Of a stretch of DNA of 64,000 bases, positions 37,146-45,712 are shown one piece after another. The stretch is from a bacterium (GTDB lineage: Bacteria; Armatimonadota; JACIXR01), in contig JACIXR010000006.1 in assembly GCA_014360495.1 (NCBI GenBank), forward strand, positions 62,001 to 126,000. Direction: 5' to 3'. Both the position numbers and the translations under genes were made by a program. Positions within the stretch are counted from its first letter, which is position 1, and the number at the start of each line of letters is the position of its first letter. A model generated the notes under the pieces. It was not told the DNA's origin. It searched no databases and saw only the letters and a list, made by a program, of their open reading frames with translations.

Positions 37146-39173
37146 CTATTGAAGCTCTTGGATATCCAGGAACCATTTCAAATTTCTATCATATTCAAGC
37201 GCCTCTTTGAGAATCTGTCTCGCTTTATGCAGTGAAGTCGTTGGAATGACCAACAGATATCTGTAAACTCCTCCCCTTTTCGGATAAAGGGAAGGGAAAG
37301 GAGGGAGACAATGGAAGTTATGGCTTATAAGGTGCTGATATAAGCCATTTGCTTTCTCAATCGCCTTACTTTCCTCCTCTTCAGAGATGATAAATGTAAG
37401 GATATGTCCAAATGGAGGGAAATTCCTCTCTCTTCTCGCTTTGCTTTCCATCTCAAGGTATTCAATCGGTTCGTAGAAGAAGAGGGGCGTCTCGGGTTGA
37501 TTTGTATGGATTATCAGCTTCCTGCTCTCTTTTCGCAGAGTGAATATCAATCTATAAACCCTCTCATATTGAGAGAAGTTGGGGAATCTAAGGAGGGAAT
37601 CTATGTCAAATATACAGGATAGTGCTGGTTTTATCAGGTCAACCCAAGGAACGATTGCCCTGGTCGCCACGATGATATCCGCTTCCCAGAATGGTTGGCT
37701 TGGCGTTTCGCTTGATAGGGTTGTGATTCTCGCTGTGGGAAACAGTCGCTTGGCTGCAGCGGCGAGCCTTTGAACCCCCATCCCCCTTGCTGATATTCGG
37801 TAGCTTCCGCAGTTTGGACAGACATCGGGAGCGGGAGATAGATTTCCGCAGAGATGGCAGAAGAGAAAGCGCTTTTTCTGCACTCCCACTTCGCATAGAA
37901 TAAGAGGGACATTGCAGGAAGGGCAGAGGAACGAATTACCGCAGTCCCGACAAGAAAGATAAAATAAACCCTTCCTGTTCACAACTAAAACCACTTTCTC
38001 ATTTCCCCTTAGTGCTTTATCAATCTCCTCTCTCGTTTGAGGAGGTATGATATGCCTTGTCCCTTTTACATCCAAAATCTCCATCTCCCCCAACTTAAAG
38101 GGCAGTTTTTTGAGGGGGATTCCCTTTTTAGCTAAATTGAACCGGGAGAGGGCGGGAAGGTCGGAACCATAAATGACCCTCATTCCTTCTTGAACCATCC
38201 TTTGATAAGCGACATTGCCCGCGTCATAGGAGGGAGGTTCTCTACGGATTAGAGAGGATTCGCCATCCCCTTCAACGATAATCAGCTTTACATTGGGAAG
38301 GGGAGCGAATAGAGCGGAGCGATTTCCCACTACGAGGCTTGAATGGAAGCTTTTAGAAAGTTGTTCCCAAAGGGCAAACCTTTGGGAAAGGGGAAGCTTT
38401 CTATGATAGATATATGTCGTCTTAACGAGTTGATTCATAGCTTTTCCTGCCCATTCCGCGGAGGCGGAATCAGGCATGACCAATATCGCGTTTCCTCCCG
38501 TGTTTAACACCTTTAATATAGCTGCTGAGTAAAGAGACAATCTTTTCGTTCTATCCCCTCCCCATAATATCGTTACTTTTGAAGAGCTGTTGAAAGGGGT
38601 AGGGGATATTTGGGGGATAGGTGGAAGGGTAAAGGTTCTTTGGCTTTCCCTTTCTTTGAATTTCACCTCGACTTTGGGAATAAGGATTTGGGAGTTTATT
38701 AACGCTATGATTTTCTGCCGAGCCTGATAGGTGGGATAAACTCTTAAGGTTGTATAGGACACTCCTCCCTCTGCTTCTCTCACCATTTCCCTTCTCACCC
38801 TTCCCCTAACTTGTTGATAATCTACATTGGGATAAAGATAAATGGAGGGAATCGCATTGAGCACCTCAGGAACTATGGTTTGAAAGGAATCCTGAAGGGA
38901 GGAAAGGTATTCATTTGAGAGCCAATGCGCTAAAGATAAAAGAAAGGGAGGAAACGGTGATATGGGTAAGAAGGCAATAACTGGCTCCTTTCCCTTTTCC
39001 TCTCCTCTCCCAACAACACAGCCTATCCTTAATCTCCCTCCTACTTCTACTACTACGAAAGCCCCCAGCTTGATATTCTTCAAATAGGAGGGAAGGGAAT
39101 AAGTGATAGGTTCTTCTATTTCCCCCGCTATCTTCCCCACTATTATCTTAACGCTTTCTCCTAAATCCTTCAT
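37146..39173 (-). CDS. priA: PriA-like primosomal protein without helicase motifs
   Basis: Replication-restart protein of 675 aa. Retained: the N-terminal DNA 3'-end binding domain (ITYSLP...GAFVVVEVGGR), the eight-cysteine zinc region (CRDC, CPSC, CHLC, CPNC, about residues 410-460) and the C-terminal domain with NFPPFGH. Lost: Walker A, where GVTGSGKT should be there is WGGDRTKRL; Walker B DEEH is replaced by EGDGE; the late TQMxAKGxDFP and GRAGR motifs are also absent. So it cannot be an ATP-driven helicase but could still bind forks and load partners. ATPase-dead PriA is known in Actinobacteria. Last gene of the 37-44 kb minus-strand run. Confidence 0.88.
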   Translation of the reverse strand: MKDLGESVKIIVGKIAGEIEEPITYSLPSYLKNIKLGAFVVVEVGGRLRIGCVVGRGEEKGKEPVIAFLPISPFPPFLLSLAHWLSNEYLSSLQDSFQTIVPEVLNAIPSIYLYPNVDYQQVRGRVRREMVREAEGGVSYTTLRVYPTYQARQKIIALINSQILIPKVEVKFKERESQRTFTLPPIPQISPTPFNSSSKVTILWGGDRTKRLSLYSAAILKVLNTGGNAILVMPDSASAEWAGKAMNQLVKTTYIYHRKLPLSQRFALWEQLSKSFHSSLVVGNRSALFAPLPNVKLIIVEGDGESSLIRREPPSYDAGNVAYQRMVQEGMRVIYGSDLPALSRFNLAKKGIPLKKLPFKLGEMEILDVKGTRHIIPPQTREEIDKALRGNEKVVLVVNRKGLFYLSCRDCGNSFLCPSCNVPLILCEVGVQKKRFLFCHLCGNLSPAPDVCPNCGSYRISARGMGVQRLAAAAKRLFPTARITTLSSETPSQPFWEADIIVATRAIVPWVDLIKPALSCIFDIDSLLRFPNFSQYERVYRLIFTLRKESRKLIIHTNQPETPLFFYEPIEYLEMESKARRERNFPPFGHILTFIISEEEESKAIEKANGLYQHLISHNFHCLPPFPSLYPKRGGVYRYLLVIPTTSLHKARQILKEALEYDRNLKWFLDIQELQ

Positions 39174-39182
39174 GAAGGGTGT

Positions 39183-40382
39183 TTATTTCGCTTTTATGAG
39201 GCTTTCAATCTCTTCCAAGAGACGAATTGCGAGTTCTCTTTTGCTGAAGGTTGTGGGTTCAGGTGGGTTTTTATCCTTTCTTATTATGCTTGCGAAGAGG
39301 TCCTTCTCGCCGAAACCATATTCATTTGGGGAGATGAGGTTGGCGACGATTATATCAAGATTCTTCTGCTCCATCTTCTCAAGCGCATTTTCTATCAAGT
39401 TATCTGTCTCAGCCGCGAAGCCGACGAGGATTTTGTTCCCTTTCCTTTTCCCCAATTCAAGGAGCACATCGGGAGTGGTAGTGAGCCTAAGGACGAGCTC
39501 TCCCTTTTTCTTAATCTTTTGCTCTGCTCTCGTTAAAGGCTTGAAATCCGAGACCGCCGCAGTGGCGATGATGACATCAACATCCTTAAAATGCTCCAAA
39601 GCCGAGGAAAGCATCTCATCTGTGGTCTCCACGCTTACGAAAACGCAACCCGGAGGCGGAGCAAGATTTGTCGGACCCGATATCAAGATGACCTCCGCCC
39701 CCCTCTTTATCGCTTCCTCAGCAAGGGTATATCCCATAATCCCAGAGGAGGGATTGGAGATGAAGCGAATAGGGTCTATGTATTCCCTCGTTGGTCCAGC
39801 GGTTATCAAAATCTTTACCCCTCTCAGAGGGAGATTTGGGTTGAGGACTTCCTTCACCACTTCAACGATTTTCTCCAGGGAAGCTAAACGCCCCTTGCCT
39901 CTTCCACCCGAGGCTAATTCTCCTTCTTCGGGTTCTACGATATAATAGCCCGACCATTTAAGTTTTTTGATATTCTCTTGGACGATGGGATTGGACCACA
40001 TTTGGCTATGCATAGCGGGTGCGATGACTTTGGGGCAATTCACCGAAAGGGCGGTCGTAGTGAGAAGGTCATCCCCTATTCCTGAGGCTAGCTTCCCGAT
40101 GATGTTAGCGGTAGCGGGGGCGATGAGGAAAAGCTCGGCGAACTCCGCAAGCGATATATGCTCTATCTCCCAGCGCTGGGGGTCGGAGAAGAGTGAGTAG
40201 TAAGCGGGATAGCGAGAGAGTGTGCTGAAAGTGAGGGGAGAGACGAATTTCGTTGCCGATTCCGTCATAACAACCCTCACTTCTGCTCCTTCTCTCTGTA
40301 GCATGCGAAGAAGTTCCACCGCCTTATAAACCGCTATGCCTCCGCTCACTCCCAATAATATCCTTCTACCCTTAAGAGCCAA
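39183..40382 (-). CDS. coaBC: Phosphopantothenoylcysteine decarboxylase/synthase
   Basis: Bifunctional coenzyme A enzyme. The N-terminal CoaC flavoprotein part has GVSGGIAVYKA, a histidine in the EHISLAEFAE stretch and PAMHSQMW; the C-terminal CoaB part has TAGPTREYIDPIRFISNPSSG and the AAVSDF loop. The frame is open for 42 more codons inside gmk, but TTG at 40382 after AAGGA places the protein start (LALKGRRILLGVSGG) as in the family; this gives 399 aa and an 11-nt overlap with gmk. An rpoZ gene, often found between gmk and coaBC, is absent. Confidence 0.93.
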   Translation of the reverse strand: MALKGRRILLGVSGGIAVYKAVELLRMLQREGAEVRVVMTESATKFVSPLTFSTLSRYPAYYSLFSDPQRWEIEHISLAEFAELFLIAPATANIIGKLASGIGDDLLTTTALSVNCPKVIAPAMHSQMWSNPIVQENIKKLKWSGYYIVEPEEGELASGGRGKGRLASLEKIVEVVKEVLNPNLPLRGVKILITAGPTREYIDPIRFISNPSSGIMGYTLAEEAIKRGAEVILISGPTNLAPPPGCVFVSVETTDEMLSSALEHFKDVDVIIATAAVSDFKPLTRAEQKIKKKGELVLRLTTTPDVLLELGKRKGNKILVGFAAETDNLIENALEKMEQKNLDIIVANLISPNEYGFGEKDLFASIIRKDKNPPEPTTFSKRELAIRLLEEIESLIKAK

Positions 40383-40947
40383 GTTCCTTCTCCTCCTGTT
40401 TACGCTTGATGATTTTATAGAGTTTCTCAAGGGTTTCTTCAAGGTCGTTATTAACGAGCACGAATTGATAATTTCTTGCCATTTCCATTTCTCTTGAGGC
40501 GATTTCAAGCCTTCTGGTTATTTCCTCCTCTGGTGAGCCTCTTTTCCTCATCCTTTCCCCGAGAGCTTCCAAGGAGGGAGGGGCAATGAATATAAGGATT
40601 GCCTCGGGGAAGAGCTCTTTAACCTTCATCGCTCCTTGAACATCTATCTTTAAAATTACATCTTTCCCTTCTTCAAGTTTCTTTTCCACGAAATCTCTTG
40701 GAGTGGCGTAGAGATTGCCTCCTACTTCCGCCCATTCAAGGAAGGCGTTATTCCTTTTGAGCTCTTCAAACTTTGCGAGACTTATAAATTTATAATCCAC
40801 TCCATCCACCTCTCCCGGGCGAGGCGGACGAGTTGTATAGGTGACGCATTTCGCAATCTTCAGGTCTGTTTTAAGGAGTTCCTTTAGGAGGGTGTCTTTC
40901 CCTACACCTGAAGGACCGGATAAGACGAAGAGGAGCCCCCTTCTCAA
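40372..40947 (-). CDS. gmk: Guanylate kinase
   Basis: Phosphorylates GMP to GDP. P-loop GPSGVGKDTL (residues 11-20, Asp where Ser/Thr or Gly is common), GMP-binding TYTTRPPRPGEVDGVDY and the LDIQGA-like KIDVQGAMKV segment are visible. 191 aa, usual. Start codon is TTG. Sits between remA and coaBC as in Firmicutes and relatives. Confidence 0.94.
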   Translation of the reverse strand: MRRGLLFVLSGPSGVGKDTLLKELLKTDLKIAKCVTYTTRPPRPGEVDGVDYKFISLAKFEELKRNNAFLEWAEVGGNLYATPRDFVEKKLEEGKDVILKIDVQGAMKVKELFPEAILIFIAPPSLEALGERMRKRGSPEEEITRRLEIASREMEMARNYQFVLVNNDLEETLEKLYKIIKRKQEEKELGS

Positions 40948-40952
40948 TCTCT

Positions 40953-41255
40953 TTATTCCCCCATTTCCTCGGGTGGAACTTCCGTCGGCTTTTTCTCCAA
41001 GGGTGGCAAAGCGAGCTCCTCCAGTCTGCGTGCGAGAGCCATTGGGGAGAGGGAGGAAAGAACGATGGTGCCATCGTCCATAAAAATAGCGCTTCTCGTC
41101 CTTTTCCCCTTAGCAGCGTTCAACAAATTCCCCTTTTTTCTCGCCTCCTGGATGAGCTGCTTGACGGGAGAAGAGAAGGGGTCAACTACAGCCACTATCC
41201 TTTGGGCGATGACAAAATTGCCAAACCCTATATTGAGCGGTGTAGTCCCTTTCAT
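40953..41255 (-). CDS. remA: RemA/DUF370 family regulator
   Basis: Small DNA-binding protein of 100 aa that in Bacillus activates matrix genes. Family features: LNIGFGNFV at the N terminus, RIVAVVDPFSSPVKQL, and RTRSAIFMDDGTIVLSSLSP. The ATG follows AAGGAGTG. The gene lies 5 nt before gmk, a conserved neighbourhood. The last 15 residues are a charged tail beyond the conserved core. Confidence 0.9.
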   Translation of the reverse strand: MKGTTPLNIGFGNFVIAQRIVAVVDPFSSPVKQLIQEARKKGNLLNAAKGKRTRSAIFMDDGTIVLSSLSPMALARRLEELALPPLEKKPTEVPPEEMGE

Positions 41256-41275
41256 CTAAATCACTCCTTTTATAA

Positions 41276-41680
41276 TCAGTAAATTGAATAGCCTGAGGGG
41301 GCGAAGAGGAAGACTTTTGTGCCTATTTTTTCGTGGCTTCCTCTTATCCCGAAGGCTACTCCGCTCAAAAAATCCACTACCCTTCTCGCGGTTTCATCGT
41401 TTGCCTTCTCCAAATTAACGATAACAATGAAGCCTTGCCTCAGTCTAATTGCTGCTTCCCCTATTTCGTTCTCGAAATTGACGATTTCCTTCCTGTAAAT
41501 GGGGACATCCTTGCGAGAGTAAAGGCGAAGCGACCATCTCCTCTTAGGCGTTGGATAATCATCAAGCGAAGGCTCTTCAAATCCGTCTTCCTCTTCTTTT
41601 TCAGAGCCGGAAAAGAACCTAGCTATCCTGGAGAAGAAGCCTTCCCTTTCCTCATATTCTTGTTCCTCATATTCTTGCAT
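41276..41680 (-). CDS. sepF: Cell division protein SepF
   Basis: Membrane-associated partner of FtsZ, 134 aa. An N-terminal amphipathic stretch (GFFSRIARFFSG, about residues 13-24) is followed by an acidic linker and the SepF fold with RRVVDFLSGVAFG, the signature of the dimer interface. The start has AAAGGAGGTAG. Follows yggS, as in the Gram-positive division cluster. Confidence 0.92.
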   Translation of the reverse strand: MQEYEEQEYEEREGFFSRIARFFSGSEKEEEDGFEEPSLDDYPTPKRRWSLRLYSRKDVPIYRKEIVNFENEIGEAAIRLRQGFIVIVNLEKANDETARRVVDFLSGVAFGIRGSHEKIGTKVFLFAPSGYSIY

Positions 41681-41685
41681 AAAAT

Positions 41686-42384
41686 CTACCTCCTTTCCCC
41701 AAAAATGGCTGTGCCTAACCTAACGAGGTTAGAACCTTCCTCTATGGCAACATCATAATCGGAAGACATCCCCATAGAGAGAATTTGCATCTCTATATTT
41801 CCCGCGGATTTGAATCTCTCCTTCGCCCCTTCAAAAAGCTCCCTCATCTTGGCGAAGTAGGGACGCATTTTCTCCTTCTCTAAAGGCGGTCCCATAGTCA
41901 TAAGCCCGAGCACCTTTATCCCTTGAAGCTCCCTTAATTGTTCAAGGAAGCTAAAAAGCTCTTGTGGCTTGATACCAAATTTGCTCGGTTCTTCCCCTAT
42001 ATTTACCTCTATTAGTATGGGGAACACCTTTCCCTTTGCTCTTGCCCTTTTATCTATTTCAAGGGCGAGGGGGAGGGAGTCAACAGTTTGAATCATATGA
42101 AAGAGCTCCATAGCTTTCTTCACCTTATTGGTCTGCAGATGCCCTATGAAGTGCCATTGAATATTATCTAGTAATGCACCGAGATCCTCTTTTCTTTTGA
42201 CTGCCTCCTGAACATAATTATCGCCGATAAACCTCACTCCTTCCTCCATCGCTTCCTTTACCTTTTCATTATCAACGCCCTTGCAAGCGGCGAGCAGGAT
42301 AATATCCTCGGCTTTCCTTCCGCTTTTTTCCGCTGACTTACTTATTCTATCCCTTATGATTTCCAACCTCTCCCTTATACTCAT
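41686..42384 (-). CDS. yggS: PLP homeostasis protein, YggS/YlmE family
   Basis: Single-domain PLP-binding TIM-barrel protein that controls vitamin B6 and amino acid balance. PLP lysine in LLAACKGVD (about residue 33), HFIGHLQTNKVK, and the LSMGMSSDYDVAIEEGSNLVRLGTAIFG phosphate-binding end are present. The ATG at 42384 (233 aa) is favoured over a TTG three codons upstream. It overlaps the end of phoU by 38 nt. Confidence 0.93.
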   Translation of the reverse strand: MSIRERLEIIRDRISKSAEKSGRKAEDIILLAACKGVDNEKVKEAMEEGVRFIGDNYVQEAVKRKEDLGALLDNIQWHFIGHLQTNKVKKAMELFHMIQTVDSLPLALEIDKRARAKGKVFPILIEVNIGEEPSKFGIKPQELFSFLEQLRELQGIKVLGLMTMGPPLEKEKMRPYFAKMRELFEGAKERFKSAGNIEMQILSMGMSSDYDVAIEEGSNLVRLGTAIFGERR

Positions 42385-43090
42385 TTTCCTCAACAGTTGA
42401 ACGGTGGCTGGGTGCGAGTTGAAGAAGTTGCCCAGTCACCATATAATGCACTCTCTCCCCTACATTAACGATATGGTCCGCACAGCGTTCAAGATAGCGG
42501 GCAACGAAAAGGAAGTATGTGGACTGGTAGATCAGATTGGGGTCCTTGCGCATATAGTCAAGTAGTTCATCAAAGAGGTTCTTATATAGGTGGTCTATTT
42601 CGTCGTCATCCTCGCAGACCTTACGAGCCAGTTCCAAATCCCTATTAACGAATGCTTTGAGAGCCTCTTCTATCATCGTGTCTACTATCTGCCCCATTTG
42701 GGAGATAATCTCCAATGGCTTGAAATATTTTTCCCCGGATAGTCTTATCGCGGTCTTAGCTATATCCACAGAATAATCTCCAACTCTCTCAATGTCGGCG
42801 ATTGCCTTCAGAACCGTTCCGATTACTCGGAGGTCGCTCGCCATAGGTTGCTGTAGGGCGATAAGCCGCATACATTTTGTCTCAATGTTGATATCCATTG
42901 CATCGGCAACATCGTCATCCGCCACGACCTCCTCAGCAAGGGCGACATCCTGCTCTATCAGAGCCTTCATCGCCTTCTGCAGCATCCTGCGCACGAAATT
43001 GCCCATCTCCACCAGATTCTCTTGTAAACTGTTCAATTGAGTTTCAAACGAGCGTCTAACCTCCATTCTTATCCCTTCTTTCTTAGCCAA
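42347..43090 (-). CDS. phoU: Phosphate signalling regulator PhoU
   Basis: Helical metal-binding protein that links the Pst transporter to phosphate signalling. 247 aa with the two PhoU three-helix repeats; E/D-rich metal motifs such as DDDVADAMD and [12 protein letters not shown] are seen, one per repeat. It starts inside the end of pstB (8-nt overlap) and runs into yggS. No pstSCA or phoR/phoB genes are in the window. Confidence 0.93.
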   Translation of the reverse strand: MAKKEGIRMEVRRSFETQLNSLQENLVEMGNFVRRMLQKAMKALIEQDVALAEEVVADDDVADAMDINIETKCMRLIALQQPMASDLRVIGTVLKAIADIERVGDYSVDIAKTAIRLSGEKYFKPLEIISQMGQIVDTMIEEALKAFVNRDLELARKVCEDDDEIDHLYKNLFDELLDYMRKDPNLIYQSTYFLFVARYLERCADHIVNVGERVHYMVTGQLLQLAPSHRSTVEENEYKGEVGNHKG

Positions 43091-43844
43091 ATCTTCCTGT
43101 TATATAATCCTCGGTTAACTTATTTTGAGGGTGCTCAAAGATGTCGGCAGTTGGTCCGAACTCTATGAGCTCGCCCTTGTAAATGAAGCCGGTGAAATCC
43201 GAAACTCTCGCCGCTTCCTGCATGTTGTGTGTTACGATAACAATTGTATATTTTTCTTTCAATTCTTGCATTAATTCCTCTATTTTCAGAGTCGAGATTG
43301 GGTCCAAAGCGGAGGCGGGCTCATCCATAAGGATTACTTCTGGCTCAACAGCGAGACAGCGGGCTATGCAAAGCCTCTGTTGCTGACCACCGGATAGCTC
43401 AAACGCTGATTTGTGCAATTTGTCCTTGACCTCATCCCAAAGAGCTGCTTGGCGAAGGGCGTTCTCCACTATCTCCTCTAACTTTTTCTTCTTGTGCAAT
43501 CCGTGTATACGAGGACCATAGGCTACATTCTCAAATATTGAGAGGGGAAATGGATTGGGTTTTTGAAAAACCATTCCCACCCTTCTTCTCAAGTTGGCTA
43601 CATCTATGTTGGAATTGTAGATATCTATCCCATCTATAAGGACTTTCCCCTCCACCCTTGCTCCCTCAAGGATATCGTTCATTCTATTGAAAAGGCGGAG
43701 AAAGGTGGATTTCCCGCAACCCGAGGGACCGATTATCGCGGTAATCCTGTTTGCGGGTATTTTAATAGAGATATTCTTCAGGACCTTGTTATCGCCGTAG
43801 TAAAAGTTCAGGTTTTGCGTTTCCAATTTCGTGTAATCATTCAT
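43083..43844 (-). CDS. pstB: Phosphate ABC transporter ATP-binding protein
   Basis: ATPase of the high-affinity phosphate importer, 253 aa. Walker [11 protein letters not shown] (about residues 38-47), Q-loop VFQKPNPFP, signature [10 protein letters not shown], Walker [13 protein letters not shown] and the H-loop THNMQ are intact; the KPNPFP loop is a PstB hallmark. It is first in the minus-strand run, behind a consensus-like promoter. The permease and binding-protein genes are not next to it. Confidence 0.95.
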   Translation of the reverse strand: MNDYTKLETQNLNFYYGDNKVLKNISIKIPANRITAIIGPSGCGKSTFLRLFNRMNDILEGARVEGKVLIDGIDIYNSNIDVANLRRRVGMVFQKPNPFPLSIFENVAYGPRIHGLHKKKKLEEIVENALRQAALWDEVKDKLHKSAFELSGGQQQRLCIARCLAVEPEVILMDEPASALDPISTLKIEELMQELKEKYTIVIVTHNMQEAARVSDFTGFIYKGELIEFGPTADIFEHPQNKLTEDYITGRFG

Positions 43845-43858
43845 AAGCCTCTATGTAT

Positions 43859-43887
43859 ATTATAAAATGGGAAAAAGTTTTTATCAA
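43859..43887 (-). promoter_or_regulatory. Promoter of the pstB-phoU-yggS-sepF run
   Basis: On the minus strand, TTGATA (43882-43887), a 17-nt spacer and TATAAT (43859-43864). Transcription would start about 8 nt before the pstB ATG, so the leader is very short. No Pho box could be identified with confidence. Confidence 0.7.
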
Positions 43888-43937
43888 ATCAAGGAGATTG
43901 TGAGGTGGAGCGGTCTCTATATTCCTCAAACACTATT

Positions 43938-44020
43938 GAGATTGCCATGCCTCCCTTCGGGAGGCTCGCAATGACAGAAGGGTGGACAAAAGACGAGATT
44001 GTCACGCCCGCCTTTGGTGC
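43938..44020 (+). repeat. REP-like palindromic element, locus A
   Basis: GAGATTGCCATGC-CTCCCTTCGGGAGG-CTCGCAATGACA (43938-43976) and a partial second unit GAGATTGTCACGCCCGCCTTTGG (43995-44017). Same family as at 51.1, 57.5 and 61.8 kb. The rest of the 449-nt gap 43845-44293 holds the pstB promoter, AT-rich sequence and a weak -10 box (TATAAT, 44263-44268) for the next gene. Confidence 0.75.
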
Positions 44021-44293
44021 AGGAATAAGAGAAGGCTTGTCATTTAATGCGATGGAGAAGAAAATTTGTTCCCCCTTTGGTTTTGTTGCGAACTCCCATA
44101 TCTTTACATACTTTCTTCATAGTTGGTGATATTCATGGAATTTTCTGCGAGAAAAGGATTTGTTAAAGTTCTCTTTAGCTTGGCAAACAAGATAATCCCT
44201 ATCCCCTACTACATTACTCTTTCTCTGTAAAAAGAAACTTTTCAAAACTTTTATGCATCAAATATAATGAATGTAAAAATTTGAAAAGGGGAA

Positions 44294-45712
44294 ATGGTAT
44301 ATATGGATTGGAAATTCATTCTCCTATCTTTAATAGGTCTCTTCGGAATCATTCATTCTCTTCTCTCAAGTAGGGGAAAAGAGAGAGAGCATCCTTTTTC
44401 TTCTTCCCTTTACCTCAAATCCCTCGGCTTTGCCGTTCCCTTGCTCCTTTTCACTTATTTCTTCCTCAAGCCACCCTTTGCCACCCATGGGGCAGTTCCG
44501 CTCAAGGGATATGGAATCGGCATCCTTCTCGGAGGAATCGCAAGCTTTGCCCTCCTTTCCACCCTTCGCCTTCCCTCTTCCTCTCGTCTCATCGCATCCT
44601 TCAGCATAATTCTCCTCTTCGCCACCTGCCTCTACCTTTTCCCCTACGACCTCTCCTTCCTCTCCTTTGGCTTTATACTCTCCCTCGCCCTTTTCCTCTT
44701 TCTCTTCTCCTCTTTAAAAGAAAACCTACAAGAGGATTTACTTTTCCTCTCTAATCTCTCCCTCATCCTCATCCTATCCCTAATCTTTGGAGTATATCAC
44801 CGAGATATGAGTGAGAAGAAGCTTCCCGAGTTCCTTTGGTTCCTCCTCCCTCTATCCCTTTTTTCCATTTCCATCCTTTCCTATTTCCTCCCTTTTAAAC
44901 GAGCCAGCCTATTTTCCATACTACAAATTTTCTTCTTTTACCTAATTTTCTCCTTCGCTCTCACCTATTTTTACCTCCAATTTATGATTCCTTTTTACAT
45001 CATCGCTGGCGGAGCCGTGACCGGGGCGATTTTCCTCTCGCTTATCCTTTCCCAAGGCTTGAGAAATTCCTCACTTCATACCATTTCTGTCCTTCTCCTC
45101 CTTGGTCTTTTGGTCTTTTCCTTTCGCTTCCTCCGTGCCTATGGAGTTTGCCTTTCTGCTCTCTCCCTTCTTCCCTTTGCCTCCCTCATCTTCTCAAACG
45201 ATGACCCCTCTGGTAAGAGATCCTTAAACTTATTTCTTTTTCCCATTTCCTCCCTCCTCATCTTCCGCCTCTTCTATCAATTCTTTTCCTCCTCTCGTTC
45301 TGCTACCCCTCCCACAATCTACGACTTCTTCCCTCTTATAGGGATAATTGCAGGCGCCCTACTTTTCCTCTTCCTATCCCATAAAAGGTCCTCTTCTACT
45401 TCTTGTCTCCTCATTTTCCTTCTTTCCCTCGTCATTTACTCCTTCCTGGTTTCCATTTGGGGACTCAACACTGCTATCGGCATCTTTGCCGGTTTCCTTC
45501 TTGCCTCTTTTCTCTCCTTTTCCCTCCGAGATAGCGAGCCCGCCCCGCTCTCCATCTTTTTCCTCCTCCTTGCCCTCCTTCTCACCCCAAAGCTTTCCCC
45601 TCTCTCATTCCAGCTCAAACGCCTTTATAAGTTCTACATAACCCTGGGCGCCGTTCCAATTTCCGTTTTCATTCTTTATCTTCTATCCCGCAGGGAGGAG
45701 AGAGGGAGATGA
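44294..45712 (+). CDS. Polytopic membrane protein of unknown function
   Basis: A 472-aa protein made almost wholly of hydrophobic helices (about 13-14), rich in Leu, Phe and Ser, with very few charged residues. No family motif recognised; the layout is like that of transporters or O-antigen/lipid-handling membrane proteins, but this is not evidence of function. The plus strand here is strikingly pyrimidine-rich, partly because of Leu/Ser/Phe codons. It overlaps the alpha-2-macroglobulin gene by 4 nt. An ATG at 44303 is an alternative start. Confidence 0.7.
   Translation: MVYMDWKFILLSLIGLFGIIHSLLSSRGKEREHPFSSSLYLKSLGFAVPLLLFTYFFLKPPFATHGAVPLKGYGIGILLGGIASFALLSTLRLPSSSRLIASFSIILLFATCLYLFPYDLSFLSFGFILSLALFLFLFSSLKENLQEDLLFLSNLSLILILSLIFGVYHRDMSEKKLPEFLWFLLPLSLFSISILSYFLPFKRASLFSILQIFFFYLIFSFALTYFYLQFMIPFYIIAGGAVTGAIFLSLILSQGLRNSSLHTISVLLLLGLLVFSFRFLRAYGVCLSALSLLPFASLIFSNDDPSGKRSLNLFLFPISSLLIFRLFYQFFSSSRSATPPTIYDFFPLIGIIAGALLFLFLSHKRSSSTSCLLIFLLSLVIYSFLVSIWGLNTAIGIFAGFLLASFLSFSLRDSEPAPLSIFFLLLALLLTPKLSPLSFQLKRLYKFYITLGAVPISVFILYLLSRREERGR

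Noticed and set aside
39103-39945. A 280-codon plus-strand open frame over coaBC
   Set aside because: Antisense of coaBC, which has clear motifs on the minus strand; the Ser-rich translation is typical of a shadow frame.
43905-44129. A 74-codon open frame over REP-like locus A
   Set aside because: It is explained by the palindromic repeat; similar chance frames appear at the other REP loci.
44135-44230. A 31-codon small open frame before the membrane-protein gene
   Set aside because: No ribosome site, no conserved feature, and it sits in AT-rich intergenic sequence next to a REP-like element.
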